58,417 nucleotides of DNA from Clostridia bacterium (GCA_024403735.1 JAKSRG010000017.1:1-58417), one strand, 5' to 3'. Shown: positions 43,038 through 52,103, numbered from the stretch's first letter. The notes: generated by a model not told the origin, from the letters alone. Numbers and translations are program-made.

Positions 43038-45401
43038 TTACTCGATGCTTGCTGTGTCAGAAGCCTTGATTGTTTTTGTGTAAAGAGCTGTAAAGAATGT
43101 AACTGTAACTGTCAAAACTACGATGATGCCTGGGAACATCACGAATATTCTGAGCGGATCAATCACATAATCGATATGTGTTGCACCCATCATTCCAAAG
43201 ATTGGTGTGATGCAAAGATGTGTCATTGGAATTGATAGGATGCCAGCTAGGATTACTGCGACAACAGCAACAATTCCAAATCTGATTACGTGCCACAAAA
43301 TGACACGACTATCTCGAAAACCAACCGCCTTCAAAATCGCGATTTCGCCCTTCTCATCAGAGATAAATGAACGTTCCATAAGGATTGTTACGAAGAAAAC
43401 TACAACAAGAGTGATTGCAAGAAGAAGATACTGAACTGCCTCCATTGTAGGTACTACAGAAAGACAATTTATCTGATACTCAGTAGCTGTTAATACGTCA
43501 TCGCAGTGGAAGTAATCTTTTAATTCCTCCTGACGCTCCTTGATTACATCTTCAGTAGGATTATCAGTAAATGTCATCTCAAGCTGCAATGCAGATTTCA
43601 CATACTCTTTTGATGTAGGTGCATCCTCATGAATACGAATGAGCTTACCAAGATTATTCATTGTCTCGAAGTATGCTACAACTGTGCAATCAAGCTTTTC
43701 TGTTCCATAATCAATAGTAACTGTATCGCCAATCTCGGCATCAATCATCTCACCAACAGTTTTTGTGATAGCAATCTCGTACTTACTCTGTGGGACTGTA
43801 CCTTCAGTAATGTCATACATATCCATTGTGGTATTGTAGCCCTGGCTAAGTGTGATGGAATAATCTTTGCCCTTAGAAGTAATAGGATATGTGTACTGAA
43901 AATCAATGAAAACATTACAAGGCATTCCCAAATCCTTGAGGTCTGCTGCAGTGTCATCCAGGTATTCCTGCATCTCTTCTTTTGATCTTGCCAAATTCTC
44001 AATAGCAAGAGCCATATTATCAACATAGAGATCTGCTTTTGATGAGAATGTTCCGACTAGTCTATCACTCTTCATTGTATTAACTGTGTTTGCGAGAACT
44101 AGAACAAACAAAGTACAAAGAGCAAATGCAATGATGATTGTGATATATCTTTTTGGACTACTAAGCACATCATTAACTGCCATAAAACCTGGTACATTAG
44201 CTTTGCTATTCTTGAGCTTAAGACGTGACTTTTTACTATATCTCTCACCTGTTTGACCATTTCTGATTGCATCAATAGGTGTAGCCTTCTTTACTTTCCC
44301 AGTTGAAATATATGCGAATACTAATATAGTAAGAACAACCAGACCTGAACCTGCGATATTAGGAACAATACCAAAATTATTACCGAGCACCATGTTTTCG
44401 CTAACTGACTTAATAAGCATATTTCCGAATGGGAAACTAGCTACAAAGCCAACTGCACTACCAACAACTGCCAATAGCAAGTACTTGCCAAGATATAGTG
44501 AACGAATCTTTAAATTACCGATACCTATTGCCTTCATTACGCCAATCTCACGGAATTCTTCAGTGATTGTAAATGAGATAGTGAACTTCAATACTACGAA
44601 TGACACAATCATGAGGCATACACTAAGGATAAGTGTTACAAAAGCCACAATGAGATCCATTACATATGCCATCTTAATAGTGCTTCTTGGTTCGTTTAAA
44701 TTAATGTTATTGCATTTACCAACGGCAGCATTTACGGCAGTTGTATCATCTGTATCGATATAGCAAACCTGACCCATTAAATAGCGACTAATATATTCAT
44801 CAGAAGTCAGCTTATCCATATCTTCAGGACTTAGGAGCACTCTTGTATTGCCCATGAAGTCGGAACCAAGTAAAGCATCTTTGGCTCTGCCGTCGATTAC
44901 TAATTCGAGTTCAACGCCATTCATCTCATAGAAAATTTTGTCACCTGGCTCCACATCGTTTTTGAGGAAGAAGGTGCCAGTTGCATAACAGTGTCCTTCT
45001 TTGAGATCAGGCAAAATCTCATTATCAACTCCATAGTAGTTAATTCCTGACTTGTCATAAGCCTGAAGAAGAAGGCTATTCTTTGTTTCAATCTTCGTGC
45101 CATCTTCCTGACTAAGGTTATCCTGACTACCGAAGACAACGTCTTCCATTCTGTAACTCTTAATCTCTTTTGTAGTTGCGAGCATATCGTCCAGAGCTCC
45201 AACACTATTCTCACCAGTAGTGATTACAATATAATCTCCAACTTTAGCCTCATCCAAATAATAATCTGTGCCATTAGACACTGTGATTACATTATTCAAA
45301 CCACTTGCCACGAACATAGATGCAAGAAAGATGAACAAGATAAGAATTAAGTTCATTGTCTTCTTACGGTTGAGGTCTTTCTTCAAAATTCTTAGAAACA
45401 T
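43038..45401 (-). CDS. FtsX-domain ABC transporter permease (787 residues)
   Basis: TM1 at ~17-35, a large outside domain, then a block of three TM helices (~245-370) with the FtsX motif TEEFREIGVMKAIGIGNLKI. A second TM (~405-430), a second outside domain and a final three-TM block with GEIAILKAVGFRDSRVILWH follow. This two-fold FtsX layout (4+4 TM) is standard for ~800-residue permeases of the MacB/BceB-like group in Firmicutes. Expressed with its ATPase from the direct-repeat promoter at 45437-45470. A role in envelope stress is inferred from that shared promoter. Confidence 0.92.
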   Translation of the reverse strand: MFLRILKKDLNRKKTMNLILILFIFLASMFVASGLNNVITVSNGTDYYLDEAKVGDYIVITTGENSVGALDDMLATTKEIKSYRMEDVVFGSQDNLSQEDGTKIETKNSLLLQAYDKSGINYYGVDNEILPDLKEGHCYATGTFFLKNDVEPGDKIFYEMNGVELELVIDGRAKDALLGSDFMGNTRVLLSPEDMDKLTSDEYISRYLMGQVCYIDTDDTTAVNAAVGKCNNINLNEPRSTIKMAYVMDLIVAFVTLILSVCLMIVSFVVLKFTISFTITEEFREIGVMKAIGIGNLKIRSLYLGKYLLLAVVGSAVGFVASFPFGNMLIKSVSENMVLGNNFGIVPNIAGSGLVVLTILVFAYISTGKVKKATPIDAIRNGQTGERYSKKSRLKLKNSKANVPGFMAVNDVLSSPKRYITIIIAFALCTLFVLVLANTVNTMKSDRLVGTFSSKADLYVDNMALAIENLARSKEEMQEYLDDTAADLKDLGMPCNVFIDFQYTYPITSKGKDYSITLSQGYNTTMDMYDITEGTVPQSKYEIAITKTVGEMIDAEIGDTVTIDYGTEKLDCTVVAYFETMNNLGKLIRIHEDAPTSKEYVKSALQLEMTFTDNPTEDVIKERQEELKDYFHCDDVLTATEYQINCLSVVPTMEAVQYLLLAITLVVVFFVTILMERSFISDEKGEIAILKAVGFRDSRVILWHVIRFGIVAVVAVILAGILSIPMTHLCITPIFGMMGATHIDYVIDPLRIFVMFPGIIVVLTVTVTFFTALYTKTIKASDTASIE

Positions 45402-45436
45402 ACCAATCTAAATCCCTTTCGTACCATTGTGATTGA

Positions 45437-45470
45437 ATTGTACTTTGGAAATTATTAAATAATCCTTAAA
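45437..45470 (-). promoter_or_regulatory. Promoter with direct-repeat operator, ABC transporter operon
   Basis: Minus strand: TTTAAGGATT-n2-TTAATAATT (45470-45450) and, after AAG, the -10 TACAAT (45442-45437). Sequence and spacing match the promoter at 41637-41670 over 34 bp, except in the 2- and 4-base gaps and one -10 position. It is therefore very probably controlled by the same OmpR-type regulator. Confidence 0.7.
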
Positions 45471-45471
45471 T

Positions 45472-45557
45472 AGAAAATCAGACACATGAATTGCAAAAAT
45501 TCGAACAGTATGCGCCTAGCGGCGCATAACTATTTTTGCAATTGTGTCTGATTTTCT
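45472..45557. repeat. Long imperfect hairpin / cruciform upstream of the ABC promoter
   Basis: Outer arms AGAAAATCAGACAC and GTGTCTGATTTTCT, middle arms AATTGCAAAAAT and ATTTTTGCAATT, and an inner perfect hairpin TATGCGCC-tagc-GGCGCATA. It abuts the operator at 45470 and runs into repeat array E. Three-part design like the hairpin at 42175-42262. Confidence 0.85.
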
Positions 45558-45797
45558 GAATACTGTCATTATCACTTTTCGTTTTTATTTTGTGATTGTC
45601 TCTTTTTTCTGAATAGTAGCATTATTACTACACGTTACTATTTTCGCGATTGTTCCTGATTTTCTGAATACTGTCATTATCACTTTTCGTTTTTATTTTG
45701 TGATTGTCTCTTTTTTCTGAATAGTAGCATTATTACTGCACGTTGCTATTTTTGCAATTGTTCCTGATTTTCTGAATACTACTATTATCACTTTTCT
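45548..45797. repeat. Array E: 108-bp tandem repeat built of two related ~54-bp halves
   Basis: Units start at 45548, 45656 and 45764 (108 bp apart; third partial). TCTGAAT occurs five times in the same orientation, at 45555, 45608, 45663, 45716 and 45771, with steps of 53, 55, 53 and 55 bp. The two halves are homologous (both continue with CATTAT, CGTT, TATTTT and GATTGT). The heptamer is that of arrays B and C. The end overlaps the 3' end of the small membrane protein gene at 45788. Confidence 0.93.
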
Positions 45798-46135
45798 TTT
45801 TTAACAGCGTACTCACCAATAAGTTTGTTGTGGTAGGCCATCATGAAGAAGACAGGGATGATTGTTCCTGCGCAGTATGGAATAAGTGCTAATAAATCAT
45901 CATTCAATATCCAGCCGCACACGCAGCACGCCCAAATAATGAGCCCGTATATAATCCACATTATTCCGTGCTTCTTGTTCCAAGCTTTAACATCAGTCAA
46001 TTGTTCTGTCTCTGGTGGTTTAACGCCAGAATAAAATCCTACTGGCTCCTTACTGTACAACTGAGTAATTCCAATGATAATCATTATCAGTCCACATACA
46101 CCAAAAATAATGCCTGAGAAAATTGTTCCAAACAT
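45788..46135 (-). CDS. Small membrane protein of unknown function
   Basis: 115 residues with four hydrophobic segments and a conserved-looking central loop VGFYSGVKPPETEQLTDV followed by KAWNKKHGIMW. Similar short proteins with GFYSG and W-N-x-x-HG are common in Clostridia, but I know no function. Start at 46135, with GGAGG six bases upstream; the longer reading from 46189 has no site. Confidence 0.75.
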   Translation of the reverse strand: MFGTIFSGIIFGVCGLIMIIIGITQLYSKEPVGFYSGVKPPETEQLTDVKAWNKKHGIMWIIYGLIIWACCVCGWILNDDLLALIPYCAGTIIPVFFMMAYHNKLIGEYAVKKEK

Positions 46136-46202
46136 AGCTAACCTCCGCATCAGTATTGATTTGACACTACTAGCCAACCAAACAATCAATCTGATGACAC
46201 TA

Positions 46203-46907
46203 TCACTTATTCTTATTTACTATGCTCACCTCGTAGTTTTTACCATCAATATCCTGAAGTGCACATGTTGGTTTCATGACACCAACAAAGGTGAACAAAT
46301 CAGGAATTAATCCTGGAAAACTATATCTAACTGATGGTAATCCTGCGAGATAGTCGCTTCCTAGGATTACATTATAATAAGCTAGAAGCATAATAAATCG
46401 CTTATTATCCAAATTAAGGATCTTATTTGTCTCATATTTGAAAGACCATTTCTCACCAGAATCACACTGGACTACTACCTCTAAATCATCACTTGAGACA
46501 AATGGCAAATTGAAATCGTTATTGGTAAATAGTCTGTCATCAAGGTTGTGATTAATTCTGTCCTCTTCACTAAGGATGAAATATTGTTTTCGATAATCCG
46601 CGTCATAAATCTCGTTGTAGTAATGAATGCGTTCTTCGAGTGGCATATCGTACAACACCTTTGAACCACATTCAATCCACGACTTATTCCAGCGCCTGAT
46701 ATTCTTTTTTGAAGTTTCTGTCTTGCCACTGTTATTACAAGCGAGACCACATACCCTACAATGCTCAAATTCATCGAATTTGAAACCAAGCTTTGTAGCA
46801 ATATCATATGAGAAGCCAATCTGCTGGCAAGAAGGACATTTATACTCAGCCTTTGGTTTGTCATCAGCTAGTGGAGCTACTAGCAATTCGTAAGGTATTC
46901 TATCCAA
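46203..46907 (-). CDS. Hypothetical protein with two CxxC pairs
   Basis: 234 residues, soluble. The N-terminal part has CPSCQQIGF and, about 25 residues later, CRVCGLACN, a likely zinc-binding pair. The rest is rich in aromatic and acidic residues and has no signal peptide or TM. I do not recognise the family; CbrC-like proteins have a comparable N-terminal zinc site, but the match is weak. Same strand as its neighbours, with 46-67 bp gaps. Confidence 0.65.
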   Translation of the reverse strand: MDRIPYELLVAPLADDKPKAEYKCPSCQQIGFSYDIATKLGFKFDEFEHCRVCGLACNNSGKTETSKKNIRRWNKSWIECGSKVLYDMPLEERIHYYNEIYDADYRKQYFILSEEDRINHNLDDRLFTNNDFNLPFVSSDDLEVVVQCDSGEKWSFKYETNKILNLDNKRFIMLLAYYNVILGSDYLAGLPSVRYSFPGLIPDLFTFVGVMKPTCALQDIDGKNYEVSIVNKNK

Positions 46908-46953
46908 ATATATCCTCCCTTGGTCCGCCTGCTTAGACTAACGAATAAGGTTC

Positions 46954-47826
46954 TCACTTAAGGTTATCGATAATGTTTTCGAGCACTTGTACATTGCAAC
47001 AAATAAAAGGTTCATCCACCTTTTGTGAGTAGATAAGATACTTGTTACCAACATCATCTCTAGTACAAACGATGGAATAATAGATTGTGTCTGGATAAGT
47101 TTCACTATCCTTCTCATATCTCATACATAACCAATAGTAGTTCGTATCATTATAATTCTTGAGTTCGAGCGAATTGAGTACCCAAGCCTTTTTATATACA
47201 TCCTTATCTACATCAGACGGATAATACCTCAGATTGCCGCTCACCCATCCAGACGCACTCACCCCATCAACAGGGAAATAGTCAGTATTAATCATCTCGC
47301 CATAAGGTACCATCACGGAATAAACCGCATCTAAAGTTGTTTCATCTGATACTTCAGCTACAAACGGATAGCAAATAATAACACCTCTATCATCAATCGA
47401 GAAGTCCAATTTCATTGCCTCGTCATAAGACCCAACTACTTCCATCATCGCATCCATATCCAAATACTTCATGTAGAAATCTGTTGATGTCACTGCAAAA
47501 TTCGTTGTTGCGGGCGTCTCTATACCTTCTTCGTAGAGGTCTCGGTCAAAGAATATATCTGTAAACTTAATCTCTTTACCATCAGGAGTTATATTGATCA
47601 TTCCAGAATCTGTCCTTAACGAAACAACTTTGTTATCAATTCTATAGATATTCAAAGTCTCTGTCGAAGTGATGAATTCACCATTAATGTAGAGATTATT
47701 ATCCTCATATGTCACTACTGGCATAGAATCTGTCGCACTAGTTGCACTAATAGCACTAATCGAATCGCATGCTGTCAAAGACATAATCATGCACATAATC
47801 AAAATTAAACTGAAAACTCTTTTCAT
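46954..47826 (-). CDS. Lipoprotein of unknown function
   Basis: 290 residues from the start at 47826 (AGGAG four bases upstream); the product then begins directly with a signal peptide ending in lipobox LTAC. The longer reading from 47874 would add a basic stretch. The body is beta-rich (for example VVTYEDNNLYINGEFI, RGVIICYPFVAEV) without a recognised domain. Confidence 0.75.
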   Translation of the reverse strand: MKRVFSLILIMCMIMSLTACDSISAISATSATDSMPVVTYEDNNLYINGEFITSTETLNIYRIDNKVVSLRTDSGMINITPDGKEIKFTDIFFDRDLYEEGIETPATTNFAVTSTDFYMKYLDMDAMMEVVGSYDEAMKLDFSIDDRGVIICYPFVAEVSDETTLDAVYSVMVPYGEMINTDYFPVDGVSASGWVSGNLRYYPSDVDKDVYKKAWVLNSLELKNYNDTNYYWLCMRYEKDSETYPDTIYYSIVCTRDDVGNKYLIYSQKVDEPFICCNVQVLENIIDNLK

Positions 47827-47922
47827 ATATCTCCTGCTCATTCGCAAACATCTAACCCACTTTGATTGTAGCATATCCCATAATCCAAGTCACCAACGAA
47901 GCAGGCGCAGAGTACACGAATA

Positions 47923-48729
47923 TCAATCCATAGGAAGAAGAGCTCGTAGTACTACTGTATCTCCATTTTGACTATCTTCGTTAACGAGCGCCGCTCCATT
48001 AGCTAGGAGATATTGTTCCCAACGCTTGTTAATGATATCTGTTACAAAGAAGTCAGCACTTCTTTCTCTACTGCAGAACAAGAGCAGATTATTAATGATC
48101 ATCTGACTTAGGCTAATACCTCTAAGGTCCTCTGGAAGATAGATAGTCTTCAACTGAAGTTGCTCTCTCGCCCTAGCATTTTCCTTAACATAGACGAAAG
48201 TTAACTTAATGCCATTATTAGTGATCATGTGAATTCTAAATGCTGAACCAATCTCATCAAGTGGCACGCTCTGACATTCACCAATGGAAGTATTAATCTT
48301 AGCGAACATTGCCGCTATGAATTCAACCAATCTCTTATCAAACGCCTCATTATATGGTGGGTAAACCCTCTCCTGCTCGCTACCCTTCTTCTGAAGATTA
48401 TGCTGAACGATAGTCGACTTAACAGCAGGGATATATTCATTCAATAGCGCCTTGGCTAGTTCATTACGAATTCCAAGAAGTGTAGACTTATATGCTTCAT
48501 CCGAAACTCCTATTGCATCGTTTAGCATCTTGATAATTGGAGCTTCGTCAAAGAGTGCAGGCTTAATTCCGTCATACTCCTTTGGCAAAAATCTCAAGAA
48601 TGTCTTGCCTGCATCAGGTCCGTCGACAACTTCCCAGATCATACCAATTAACTCGAGTTCCTGATCATATCTCTGAACAGTCTTTAACACCTCAAGCAAG
48701 ATTACATTAATAATGTCATTTTTATTCAT
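47923..48729 (-). CDS. Hypothetical cytoplasmic protein
   Basis: 268 residues without signal or TM. Mostly helical, with a C-terminal region KTIYLPEDLRGISLSQMIIN. It lies 35 bp downstream of the histidine kinase gene on the same strand, so it may belong to the two-component operon. I do not recognise it. Confidence 0.65.
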   Translation of the reverse strand: MNKNDIINVILLEVLKTVQRYDQELELIGMIWEVVDGPDAGKTFLRFLPKEYDGIKPALFDEAPIIKMLNDAIGVSDEAYKSTLLGIRNELAKALLNEYIPAVKSTIVQHNLQKKGSEQERVYPPYNEAFDKRLVEFIAAMFAKINTSIGECQSVPLDEIGSAFRIHMITNNGIKLTFVYVKENARAREQLQLKTIYLPEDLRGISLSQMIINNLLLFCSRERSADFFVTDIINKRWEQYLLANGAALVNEDSQNGDTVVLRALLPMD

Positions 48730-48764
48730 GAATAACTCCTTCTAGCTATATTTCTAGTCCCTTA

Positions 48765-49979
48765 TCAGCACTTTCTTACTACTGCAACAATCTGAAATTC
48801 ATCCCCATTGACCTGCGCGAAAACATCCCCATCCATCAATCGCATCAGCGACTTAGCGATGTAAAGTCCAAGTCCGCTACCTTCAATTTTATCAGCATTG
48901 CTACCACGGTAGAACGAATCGAACAGATGTGGGAGTTCTTCTTCCTTGAGTGAACATCCTGAATTAGTAACACTAATAAGCTGACAATCCTCTTCCTCGT
49001 CAAAATCAATTCTGACATACTTACCATCACCATACTTAATGGCATTCTCGAGCATATTCTGGAGTACTTCTTCAAGGCGATCGATATCACACTTAAGAAG
49101 ACAATTCTTATACTCACTAACACTAAATTCAGTATGAAGAGTAGAGAATTTATCGCTATACATTCCTTTGATTTTATTCATAAGATCATCGAGATAGAAC
49201 TCGCCGATTGTCGCTTCAAGATTAAGGAAATCCTCTCTAGATGCAGTAACAATCTCTGATACATACTTCTCTATATCGCTTGTATTTCTCGCGATACCAT
49301 CGAGCGCCTCTGAGCGCTTCTCCTCCGAATCGTAGAGGTTATCCTTAAGCGCTTTTGTATAAAGCTTAATCGCAGATAATGGAGTTTTGATGTCGTGTGA
49401 GATAGACAAAATGAGCGTCTTCTTCTCCTTCTGGAGCTCTAGTTCCTTGCGGCGGTTGTTTTCGAGATTGTCACGGAGCATATCCATACCCCATAGGAAT
49501 TTGCCAAAGAACTTATTCTTGTCTTCCTGCATAGGCGCAGACAAATTACCCTTAGCGAGCTCGACTGAATAATTAGACATCTTGTGAAATGGACTAAGCA
49601 CCTTCTTATCAAGATAGATGAATAAAATAGTACTCACTACGAACATACAAGCGAAGGCGATATTCATGTAGATAACAGTGTTGCTTTTATCCGCAATTCG
49701 ATATTCGATAGAGTACAACTGGCCATTAACATTTACTACTGCATAGTCATTATTAGTCTTGTATTCGCTATTGAATTCCTCTATCGCAATGATTGAATCG
49801 TAATCATCTGGATTAACTTCCTGCCCCTCATTAAGAGCATACTCAACACGCTTAATATCCACTCGATACTGTCGACCTTCGAGGTTAGTCTTATCAACAA
49901 TCAACAGTGCGTTGAAAATAGCAATTAACAACAGCTCACACACGAGGATTATCGCTGCAATTCGTCTAAATCTACTCAT
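48765..49979 (-). CDS. Sensor histidine kinase, two-TM type
   Basis: 404 residues: TM1 ~9-28, outside sensor domain ~29-105, TM2 ~105-125, a HAMP-like linker, the phosphoacceptor box LILSISHDIKTPLSAIKL (His ~199), N-box LQNMLENAIKYGDG, and G-boxes in FDSFYRG and GSGLGLYIAKSLM. It overlaps the response regulator gene by 8 bp. The small sensor domain is not one I know. Confidence 0.93.
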   Translation of the reverse strand: MSRFRRIAAIILVCELLLIAIFNALLIVDKTNLEGRQYRVDIKRVEYALNEGQEVNPDDYDSIIAIEEFNSEYKTNNDYAVVNVNGQLYSIEYRIADKSNTVIYMNIAFACMFVVSTILFIYLDKKVLSPFHKMSNYSVELAKGNLSAPMQEDKNKFFGKFLWGMDMLRDNLENNRRKELELQKEKKTLILSISHDIKTPLSAIKLYTKALKDNLYDSEEKRSEALDGIARNTSDIEKYVSEIVTASREDFLNLEATIGEFYLDDLMNKIKGMYSDKFSTLHTEFSVSEYKNCLLKCDIDRLEEVLQNMLENAIKYGDGKYVRIDFDEEEDCQLISVTNSGCSLKEEELPHLFDSFYRGSNADKIEGSGLGLYIAKSLMRLMDGDVFAQVNGDEFQIVAVVRKC

Positions 49980-50634
49980 AGCGATAACCTGTTCCCCATA
50001 CAGTTAGGATGTGTTTTGGCTTCTTAGGGTCGGCCTCAATCTTCTCGCGAAGCCACTTAATATGAACAGTGAGTGTCTGAATTTCTGACTCGCTGTCGCT
50101 GCCCCAGATTGTATTGAAAAGATATTCTTTCTTGAGTGTAGTATTTTTGTTTTCGATAAGGAGCTGCAATAAATCGAACTCCTTCTCAGTCACATCAACA
50201 GCCTTACTATCTACGAGGAGTGTCTTATTAACTGTGTTAAGTACGAGATTATCATCTCTTATCTCCTCAACCGCATACTTGCGCTTGAAAACACCCCTAA
50301 TCTTGGCCATGAGAATATCAAGATCATATGGCTTCTCAATATAATCATCTGCGCCGAGGTTAAGTCCGTTAAGCTTGGATTCTTTATCTGACTTCGCGCT
50401 AGCAATAATAATGTAGGCATTAGAAGTCTCTCTAATCTTGGAGCATACTGCGTAACCGTCAATTCCAGGGAGCATAATATCAAGGACGAACAGCTTGGCG
50501 CCATACTTCTCATATAACTCCAACGCACGCTCACCAGTCTCTGCTACGCACACTGAATAATTCTCTTTACGGATAAAATCGCATAATAAAGTACCAATCT
50601 CTTTATTATCCTCAACAATAATAATATCTGCCAT
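49972..50634 (-). CDS. OmpR-family response regulator
   Basis: 220 residues. Receiver domain with acidic pocket VEDN, phosphoacceptor Asp in LFVLDIMLPGIDG, and Lys in YIEKPYD. The winged-helix C-terminal domain includes LTVHIKWLREKIEADP and WGTGYRYE. Start at 50634 (MADIIIVEDN); the extra 24 residues of the longer reading do not fit the family. Such regulators bind direct repeats about 11 bp apart, like those in the promoters at 41637 and 45437, so it is a candidate regulator of these, 5-9 kb away. Confidence 0.93.
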   Translation of the reverse strand: MADIIIVEDNKEIGTLLCDFIRKENYSVCVAETGERALELYEKYGAKLFVLDIMLPGIDGYAVCSKIRETSNAYIIIASAKSDKESKLNGLNLGADDYIEKPYDLDILMAKIRGVFKRKYAVEEIRDDNLVLNTVNKTLLVDSKAVDVTEKEFDLLQLLIENKNTTLKKEYLFNTIWGSDSESEIQTLTVHIKWLREKIEADPKKPKHILTVWGTGYRYE

Positions 50635-50709
50635 GTAACGCCTCTTTTCATTCGCCCAATTACTTAGAAACCAATATATAGAAATTCTATCACAAGGCAC
50701 TTCCAATAA

Positions 50710-51060
50710 TCAGTAGAATTTAAATCCAAAAGTCATGCAAATCACGAAGTAAATGAAATAGCAAATCCATAGAATCGCCAAGATAATGAACGGCATATTT
50801 TTCTTGTGCTTAACAAAAGAAACAATAAATAGCACCAGTGACGCTACTCCACTGCCCTCGAAAAGGAATGACAGATTGGCATACATCGGATCCTCACTGT
50901 CAAAGCCGTATTTATTCTTAATCACAATCATGCCGATGACATCCATCAATATCAGAATTATGCCTATCACTGACATAATTATACTAATAAGCTTCTTGGT
51001 GGATTCCTTTGTATCAGCACTAACTTCGAGCTGATCAACATCAATTTCTCTAATTGGCAT
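50710..51060 (-). CDS. Small three-TM membrane protein
   Basis: 116 residues: a charged N-terminus (to ~24) and three TM helices (about 25-48, 70-85, 92-112). No recognised family. A minus-strand TATAAT (51094-51089) lies ~30 bp upstream. It sits directly before the two-component genes, 76 bp from the regulator start, so it may be co-transcribed with them. Confidence 0.7.
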   Translation of the reverse strand: MPIREIDVDQLEVSADTKESTKKLISIIMSVIGIILILMDVIGMIVIKNKYGFDSEDPMYANLSFLFEGSGVASLVLFIVSFVKHKKNMPFIILAILWICYFIYFVICMTFGFKFY

Positions 51061-51102
51061 ACCCTATTCCTCATTTCATCTTTGTAACATTATAGCATTC
51101 TA

Positions 51103-51132
51103 TTGATATTTGAAGATTGTCTGTGCTACAAT
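51103..51132 (+). promoter_or_regulatory. Promoter of the queT leader
   Basis: -35 TTGATA (51103-51108), 18-bp spacer, -10 TACAAT (51127-51132). It implies a ~220-nt leader before queT. Confidence 0.65.
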
Positions 51133-51151
51133 GCTTCGCGTTAAGGCATTA

Positions 51152-51216
51152 AATCTCTGGGGGCTATTCCTTTTCCCTCCAGCAAGACCTTTATAAAACA
51201 CTGAAAGGAAGTAATT
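51152..51216 (+). promoter_or_regulatory. Structured leader, candidate preQ1-type riboswitch of queT
   Basis: A hairpin CTGGGGG...CCCTCCAG (51157-51186 region) has a pyrimidine loop containing ATTCCTTTT that can pair with GAAAGGAAG about 30 nt downstream, forming an H-type pseudoknot that covers a Shine-Dalgarno sequence. The A-rich tail TATAAAACACTGAAAGG recalls preQ1-I riboswitches such as that of Thermoanaerobacter. The gene downstream encodes a QueT transporter, a known target of preQ1 switches. I cannot match a published consensus fully. Confidence 0.4.
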
Positions 51217-51220
51217 TAAT

Positions 51221-51277
51221 ATGACTATTTATGTCGTTTCATGCTTGGAGGCAAATTCTCCGGGTCATCTCAGCTAA
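51221..51277 (+). CDS. Possible 18-residue leader peptide upstream of queT
   Basis: ATG at 51221 with AAAGGAAG nine bases upstream opens a short frame, MTIYVVSCLEANSPGHLS, ending at TAA 51275-51277, 79 bp before queT. Its Shine-Dalgarno is the sequence that the proposed pseudoknot would cover. It may be a real regulatory peptide or chance. Confidence 0.3.
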   Translation: MTIYVVSCLEANSPGHLS

Positions 51278-51356
51278 CTAAAAATTTGAAGTTTAAACTA
51301 GGCGCGTCTTTTAGCATGCGCAAAATTCCAATTATTTATTTATTTTGAGGTGACTT

Positions 51357-51881
51357 ATGAACAAAAACAGAAAAAAGATCATGTACGTCGTTTATTCAGG
51401 CGTAATCGCAGCGCTCTACGTAGTGCTCACACTCCCAATGGCACAGTTCGCATACGGACCAATCCAGTTCCGTCTCGCTGAAGTTCTCACAATTCTCCCT
51501 GCATTCAGCATGGGTGGAATTCCTGGAATCACAATCGGTTGCTTCTTAGCGAACCTCCTTAACCCAGGCAACCTTGGCCCTATCGACATCATCGGTGGTA
51601 CCCTTGCTACTCTTATCGCTGGCTTCCTTAGCCGCATCCTTGGTAAGAAAAACAAGATCCTCGGCATCATCCCACCAATCGTCGTTAACGGTCTTATCGT
51701 TGGTGCATACCTCCCATTCCTTCTCGCCGAGCCAGGCTCATCAGTAACAGCAGGCGCAGTCGCACTCAGCATGCTCTCTGTAGCTGCATCTGAAGCAGTC
51801 CTCCTCGTAGTCCTTGGAATTCCTCTTATCCTTGTCATCAACAAGAACCCTAAGATCAAGTCTAAGATTGAGAACCTTTAA
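51357..51881 (+). CDS. queT: QueT-family queuosine-precursor transporter (ECF S component)
   Basis: 174 residues, five to six TM helices. Family segments: YSGVIAALYVVLTLPMAQFA, YGPIQFRLAEVLTILPAFS and LANLLNPGNLGPIDIIGGTLAT. QueT is the substrate-specific subunit that works with a shared ECF energising module to import preQ1/preQ0-type precursors for queuosine in tRNA. GAGGTGA lies directly before the ATG. Flanked by its own promoter, structured leader and terminator. Confidence 0.92.
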   Translation: MNKNRKKIMYVVYSGVIAALYVVLTLPMAQFAYGPIQFRLAEVLTILPAFSMGGIPGITIGCFLANLLNPGNLGPIDIIGGTLATLIAGFLSRILGKKNKILGIIPPIVVNGLIVGAYLPFLLAEPGSSVTAGAVALSMLSVAASEAVLLVVLGIPLILVINKNPKIKSKIENL

Positions 51882-51923
51882 TAACAAAATTCCTGAGGCA
51901 TAAATTTTGGGCAAATGGAGAAG

Positions 51924-51951
51924 CCACTTCGCACCTAGCGAGGTGGTTTTT
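51924..51951 (+). terminator. Terminator of queT
   Basis: Stem CCAC.TCGC / GCGA.GTGG with a 5-nt loop, followed by TTTTTCT. Confidence 0.85.
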
Positions 51952-52103
51952 CTATATAGTAACTATTGTATTTGCGTGCTGCTTTCTTCTCCTCTGCTCA
52001 AGCGCTCGAAAACATCCCGCCAGTTTTGTATTCTGTTTTTAATATTCAAATATCGTATTTAGGTTTATTATATATAGACTACTTTAGACAAAAAGGAAAC
52101 ATC

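Noticed and set aside
51416..51859. 147-codon minus-strand frame
   Set aside because: Antisense to queT, Arg/Pro-rich, as expected from the complement of a hydrophobic gene.
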